From assembly GCF_036241575.1 (NCBI RefSeq), contig NZ_CP108455.1, positions 4,777,501-4,841,500 on the forward strand: 64,000 bases of DNA. Reading direction: 5' to 3'. A program made the translations under genes and the position numbers. The DNA comes from Streptomyces sp. NBC_01267 (GTDB taxonomy: Bacteria > Actinomycetota > Actinomycetes > Streptomycetales > Streptomycetaceae). The notes beneath the pieces are model-generated. The model was not told the origin of the DNA. It did no database searches and was given only the letters and a program-made list of their open reading frames with translations. Of the stretch, positions 59,898 to 64,000 are shown one piece after another (the stretch's first letter is position 1; each line of letters begins with the position of its first letter).

Positions 59898-60741
59898 CGC
59901 GGTGGAGCGTACGGGGCCCGAGGAGCCGGGCGGGTCCGCCGGGCTCCCGGGGTTCGCCAAGCGCTCGGGGGCCGACGGCCGTTCGGGTTCTGCGAGCCGT
60001 TCGGGATCCGGGAGTCGTACGGGATCCGACGGGGGCGCCGCGCCGGAGGCGGCGGGCGGTCCCGAGGGGCCCCGCAGGTCCGAGACGCCGGACGGTGCCG
60101 AGGAACCCGGAAAGCCGGAAGCCCCGGCGGAGTCCGAGGCGCCTGCCGAGTCGGAGGGGGCCGAGGAACCCGGAAAGCCGGAAGCCCCGGCGGAGTCCGA
60201 GGCGCCTGCCGAGTCGGAGGGGGCTGCGGAGCCGGAAGAGGCTGCGGAGTCGGAGGAGACGGCGGAGTCCGGGGCGTCCGGCGAGGTCCGAGCCGAGGAC
60301 GAGCCCGAGGGGGAGGACGCGGTCAGCGCTCCGGGTCCCGACGGGGAGCCCGTGCGCTCGACCCGGCGCTTCCCCTCGGTGACGCGCGACACCGCCCGCC
60401 CCGAGGGCGGCGGCCGGGCGGCCCCCGGCGACGCCCCCGCGCCCGCCCGGCAGTGGCCGCTGCTCACCGTGCTCGGCGCGGTCGCCGCGGGACTGCTGCT
60501 GGTCGCCTTCGACGTGACCCGGGTGGGGCTGTTGCTCGTCGGCGTCGCACTGATGGCGGGCGCGGCGATGCGCTGGTGGGTACGGGCGGTCGGGATGCTC
60601 GCGGTGCGTTCGCGGTTCACGGACACGGTGACGTACGGCGTACTGGGCCTCGTGATCACGCTGCTCGCGCTGATGGTGCAGCCCCAGCCGTGGCTGGAAC
60701 TGCCGTTCCTGGAGGATCTGGTCCACTTCACGGTGCGCTGA
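59887..60741 (+). CDS. DUF3017 membrane protein with long acidic repeat head
   Basis: 284 residues from GTG, overlapping folD by 11 bp. The ~180-residue N-terminal part is Glu/Pro/Ala/Ser-rich and contains a perfect 21-residue duplication ([20 protein letters not shown] plus Ala). The conserved C-terminus has three helices ([57 protein letters not shown]) with [14 protein letters not shown] between them, the DUF3017 hallmark. DUF3017 genes are next to folD and mdh in Streptomyces. Its function is unknown. Confidence 0.88.
   Translation: MSADAVERTGPEEPGGSAGLPGFAKRSGADGRSGSASRSGSGSRTGSDGGAAPEAAGGPEGPRRSETPDGAEEPGKPEAPAESEAPAESEGAEEPGKPEAPAESEAPAESEGAAEPEEAAESEETAESGASGEVRAEDEPEGEDAVSAPGPDGEPVRSTRRFPSVTRDTARPEGGGRAAPGDAPAPARQWPLLTVLGAVAAGLLLVAFDVTRVGLLLVGVALMAGAAMRWWVRAVGMLAVRSRFTDTVTYGVLGLVITLLALMVQPQPWLELPFLEDLVHFTVR
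60097..60222 (+). repeat. Perfect 63-bp direct duplication inside the DUF3017 gene
   Basis: 60097-60159 and 60160-60222 are identical and in frame (21 codons). Perfect identity at wobble positions indicates a recent event. Confidence 0.95.
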
Positions 60742-60764
60742 CGAGTTCACGGTGGGCTGACGAG
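60727..60764 (+). repeat. 19-bp duplication spanning the DUF3017 stop codon
   Basis: TTCACGGTGCGCTGACGAG (60727-60745) is followed by a copy with one change (60746-60764). The TGA at 60739-60741 lies inside the first. Confidence 0.92.
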
Positions 60765-60771
60765 GGCCGTG

Positions 60772-60817
60772 TGCCGACGGGAGGCGGGGGCTGACGGCCC
60801 GACAGTTCCCGTCGGCA
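60772..60817 (+). terminator. Probable terminator after DUF3017
   Basis: TGCCGACGGGA (60772-60782) and TCCCGTCGGCA (60807-60817) are exact complements around 24 nt. Confidence 0.6.
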
Positions 60818-60859
60818 GAGCAGTTTCCGGCGGCGGACCCGGCAGTTCCCGGTTGGCGG

Positions 60860-60990
60860 AAAAGAAAAAACGTTGAGGGGGAATGCCCCGCGATTCACGG
60901 GGCAAGCGAGTGTTATCCCCCCACGGGTGCTTGCACCCGGCGGTGGCCGTCCGCGCCTCACCCCCCCTGGGCGCGGGCGGCCACCGTCGT
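60860..60990 (+). ncRNA. Candidate structured RNA upstream of mdh
   Basis: After an A-rich run (60860-60870), GGGGGA (60877-60882) can pair with TCCCCC (60916-60921), enclosing a TGCCCCG/CGGGGCA hairpin (60884-60904). Next come CGGGTGC/GCACCCG (60924-60939) and finally a 17-bp near-perfect hairpin, 60941-60957 with 60970-60986. The order resembles a small RNA or leader element closed by a terminator. I match it to no known family. Confidence 0.4.
60941..60986 (+). terminator. Strong hairpin upstream of mdh
   Basis: CGGTGGCCGTCCGCGCC pairs with GGCGCGGGCGGCCACCG through one wobble, with a 12-nt loop. It could end a small RNA or attenuate readthrough into mdh, whose own -10-like TAGCCT is at about 61108. 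Confidence 0.75.
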
Positions 60991-61112
60991 TGCAGGGGGC
61001 GGACCTCAGGAGTGCGTACGGGCCAACACGGTTCCGTACGCCGGGGCGTGCGCGGGTCCGTGTGCGGCGTGCCACACGGGGGCGGGAGTCGGTCGGCCGC
61101 AGGGTCGGATAG

Positions 61113-62213
<1,101 letters not shown>

Positions 62214-62288
62214 GCCGTACGGCGAGGACCGTCCGGACAGTTCGGACGGTTCGGTGCCCCGGCACGCGGCGACCTCTCCGTCCCGTGC

Positions 62289-62324
62289 GACGCCCCCCGC
62301 AACCAATGGATTGCGGGGGGCGTC
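62289..62324 (+). terminator. mdh terminator
   Basis: A perfect 14-bp stem (GACGCCCCCCGCAA and complement) with an 8-nt loop starts 75 bp after the stop codon. A smaller CCGTCCG/CGGACGG hairpin precedes it. Confidence 0.9.
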
Positions 62325-62355
62325 TGCGTGGGCAGAACCGACACGGGGGTCGAAC

Positions 62356-62799
62356 ATGTCCGATGCGTTGTTCTACGTGGTGCCGGCGCTGATCGCCGTC
62401 GGCGCCGTCTGCATAGCGCTCCAGGCCGTCCGCGCGCGGCTGAGGATGCGGGCGGCCTGGCGCAGCGGTCTCACGGCGCGGGCGACCTGCCTGCGGACCT
62501 ACACGACGACCAGGTACGACAAGGACTCCGGCAGGTCCACGACCCGGCACCACGCGTACGAGTTCACGCCGCCCGGTGGGCGGCCCGTGTCCTTTGAGGA
62601 GCAGCACGGGCCCAGCACGAGGATCGGCGGCGACATCGTGACCGTCTACTACGTCGCGGACCGGCCCGAGCACGCCACCACGCTGCCGCCGGCCACCGGT
62701 TGGAAGCGCACGATGGAGACGGCCGCCACCGTCGTGCTCTGTTCGGTGGTGGTGGCGTTCTGCGCGTTCTTCGTAGGGAAGGGCCCTCTCTCGTGGTGA
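62356..62799 (+). CDS. DUF3592-like small membrane protein
   Basis: 147 residues from ATG at 62356 (GGGGG upstream). An N-terminal helix (FYVVPALIAVGAVCIALQAV), a beta-rich middle (ARATCLRTYTTT, HHAYEFTPPGGRPVSFEE, IGGDIVTVYYVADRPEHA) and a C-terminal helix (AATVVLCSVVVAFCAFFVG) match the DUF3592 layout. Its function is unknown. Repeats span the stop codon. Confidence 0.82.
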   Translation: MSDALFYVVPALIAVGAVCIALQAVRARLRMRAAWRSGLTARATCLRTYTTTRYDKDSGRSTTRHHAYEFTPPGGRPVSFEEQHGPSTRIGGDIVTVYYVADRPEHATTLPPATGWKRTMETAATVVLCSVVVAFCAFFVGKGPLSW

Positions 62800-62846
62800 A
62801 GGGGCCCCTCTCGTGGTGAAGAGCCCCTCTCGTGGTGAAGGGCCCC
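62785..62846 (+). repeat. Three ~19-20 bp repeats spanning the DUF3592 stop codon
   Basis: CCCCTCTCGTGGTGAAGGGG recurs with the GTGGTGAA core at 62793, 62813 and 62832. The first core contains the TGA (62797-62799). Confidence 0.9.
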
Positions 62847-62855
62847 GATGCCCGG

Positions 62856-63593
62856 CTACCGGGTGCCGCCGGAGAGCTGTCCGGCCATGTCACGTACCGC
62901 GGCCAGCGCCCGGTGGTGCAGTCCGGGCCCGAAGGTGACGCGGGTGGCGCCGAGTTCGCCGAGTTCCCGCGGTGACGGCCCGTCCGGTACGCAGAGCGCG
63001 TTGAGCGGAGCCCCGATCCCGGCCGCCAGTTCGGGGAGTTGGCCGGGCGGCGCCGCGATCGGGTAGACGCAGTCGGCGCCCGCCGCGAGGTACTGACGGG
63101 CGCGGACGACGGTCCGCGCCGGATCGCGCACCCCGCGGAGATATGTGTCCACGCGGGCGTTGACGAACAGCGCGCCGCCCGCCGCCCCCCGCACCTCCGC
63201 GAGCCGGTCGGCCTGCTCACCGGCGTCGCGCAGGACGCCGTCCGTGGAGTCCTCCAGGTTGCAGCCGACAGCGCCGGTGTCGGCGAGCCGGGCCACCAGC
63301 TCCTTCGGCGGCAGGCCGTAGCCGTCCTCGATGTCCGCCGACACGAGGACGCCGAAACTCTCGACGGCCCGGACGATACGGGCGATCGCGGCGAACATCT
63401 CCTCGGCCGGGGTCTGCCCGTCCGCGTATCCGAGCGAGGCCGCCACCCCGGCGCTCGGAGTGGCGAGCGCCGGGAAGCCGGCTTCCGCGAAGACCCGGGC
63501 GCTCGCGGCATCCCAGGGGCCCGGGAGCACCAGCGGGTCGGCGGGGGAGCGGCCCAGATGCAGGCTGCGGAAGTCGGTCATCAGCGGGCCCAT
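62856..63593 (-). CDS. Isocitrate lyase/PEP mutase-family protein
   Basis: 245 residues from ATG at 63593, which overlaps the stop of the upstream gene (TGATG). The ICL/PEPM barrel is recognisable: PGPWDAASARVFAEAGFPAL (about 24-43), the metal-site segment VSADIEDGYG (about 84-93), VGCNLEDSTDG (about 108-118) and VNARVDTYLRG (about 143-153). The lyase-specific KKCGH Cys motif is absent, so it is a member of the phosphonomutase-like, oxaloacetase-like or carboxyvinyl side of the family. Its substrate is unknown. Confidence 0.88.
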   Translation of the reverse strand: MGPLMTDFRSLHLGRSPADPLVLPGPWDAASARVFAEAGFPALATPSAGVAASLGYADGQTPAEEMFAAIARIVRAVESFGVLVSADIEDGYGLPPKELVARLADTGAVGCNLEDSTDGVLRDAGEQADRLAEVRGAAGGALFVNARVDTYLRGVRDPARTVVRARQYLAAGADCVYPIAAPPGQLPELAAGIGAPLNALCVPDGPSPRELGELGATRVTFGPGLHHRALAAVRDMAGQLSGGTR

Positions 63594-64000
63594 CAGTGGC
63601 GGTGGGCGGTGGAGCCGGGGGTGTAGTGACCCGGGACCATGCGGGCGGTGACGGAGATGCGGTTCCAGGCGTTGATCACGGTGATCGCCGCGATCAGCTG
63701 GGCGAGTTCGGTCTCGTCGAACTGTTCGGCGGCGTGTGCGTACACCTCGTCGGGCACGAAGCCGTCGGTGAGCACCGTGATGGCCTCGGTCAGCTCGATC
63801 GCCGCGATCTCCTTCGCGGTGTAGAAGTGCTTCGACTCCTCCCAGCCGCTGAGCTGCACGATCCGCTCGACCGACTCGCCCGCTGCCAGGGCGTCCTTGG
63901 TGTGCATGTCGAGGCAGAAGGCGCAGTGGTTGATCTGCGAGGCGCGGATCTTGACCAGTTCGAGAATGGCCGGGTCCACGCCCCGACGGGCCGCCACGTC
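63593..64000 (-). CDS. AhpD/carboxymuconolactone decarboxylase-family protein (5' end outside window)
   Basis: 135 residues visible, with the frame still open at the window edge. The usual AhpD-like motif is present: KIRASQINHCAFCLDMHTKD, with the redox pair Cys-Ala-Phe-Cys and a His four residues on (CAFCLDMH). The rest matches (HFYTAKEIAAIELTEAITVL; LAQLIAAITVINAWNRISVT). These proteins are alkylhydroperoxidase-type thiol enzymes or decarboxylases. An in-frame GTG at 63997 exists, but the family normally has ~25 more residues, so the real start is probably beyond 64000. The lyase-like gene is translationally coupled downstream. Confidence 0.88.
   Translation of the reverse strand, partial: DVAARRGVDPAILELVKIRASQINHCAFCLDMHTKDALAAGESVERIVQLSGWEESKHFYTAKEIAAIELTEAITVLTDGFVPDEVYAHAAEQFDETELAQLIAAITVINAWNRISVTARMVPGHYTPGSTAHRH

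Overview
The window is chromosomal DNA of a Streptomyces (or a very close relative). The evidence is very high G+C with strong G/C at third codon positions, many GTG starts, TANNNT -10 boxes that sit 6-9 nt before start codons (leaderless messages), and actinobacterial families such as DUF397, DUF3017, DUF6350, HAAS/PadR, LAxTG-anchored proteins and PspC-type histidine kinases. The gene order sucC-sucD ... purN-purH ... folD-DUF3017-mdh is, from memory, a conserved core segment of Streptomyces chromosomes. I see no rRNA, tRNA, CRISPR, insertion sequence or prophage.

Layout. 1-5.5 kb: three consecutive Ser/Thr-kinase-type receptors (the first cut by the window edge, the second a pseudokinase). 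5.6-9.4 kb: a succinic-semialdehyde-type aldehyde dehydrogenase and a ChoD-like GMC oxidoreductase. 9.4-13.3 kb: a sortase-anchored surface protein, chorismate mutase and guaA. 13.4-18.1 kb: a class II aldolase, a polytopic membrane protein, two small or regulatory proteins, and DoxX. 17.8-21.6 kb: an envelope-stress type module of a PspC/toastrack protein divergent from a PspC-histidine kinase and a LuxR-type regulator. 21.5-28.5 kb: small accessory genes, a decayed abaA/whiJ-like locus, a winged-helix regulator, TetR with an unknown target gene, a LysR/MFS deletion scar, and a PadR-HAAS pair. 28.5-40 kb: an RHH protein, an SPFH protein, a secreted-type esterase, two NlpC/P60 hydrolases and one M23 hydrolase around pcrA, and a lipase. 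40.2 kb: the B12-binding small subunit of an acyl-CoA mutase.

40.9-48.9 kb holds the most unusual module: DUF5691 and a SWIM-zinc-finger protein facing a MoxR AAA+ ATPase, a DUF5682 protein and a VWA-domain protein. The two arms are separated by a 14-bp-arm inverted repeat. This composition matches the poorly characterised YehL-type MoxR systems. 49-51.5 kb: sucCD, preceded by a Crp-like site. 51.5-55.7 kb: an XRE/sigma-like/transmembrane fusion, DUF6350, and a membrane protein. 55.9-62.2 kb: purN, purH, an RDD protein, folD, DUF3017 and mdh, with a possible structured RNA before mdh. 62.3-64 kb: DUF3592, a PEP-mutase/isocitrate-lyase-like enzyme and an AhpD-like protein running off the end.

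A genome-habit signal runs through the window. At least a dozen accessory genes have short tandem repeats (8-24 bp units) that start at, span or closely follow the stop codon, so the stop codon itself is often multiplied. The core genes (guaA, sucCD, purNH, folD, mdh) lack them.
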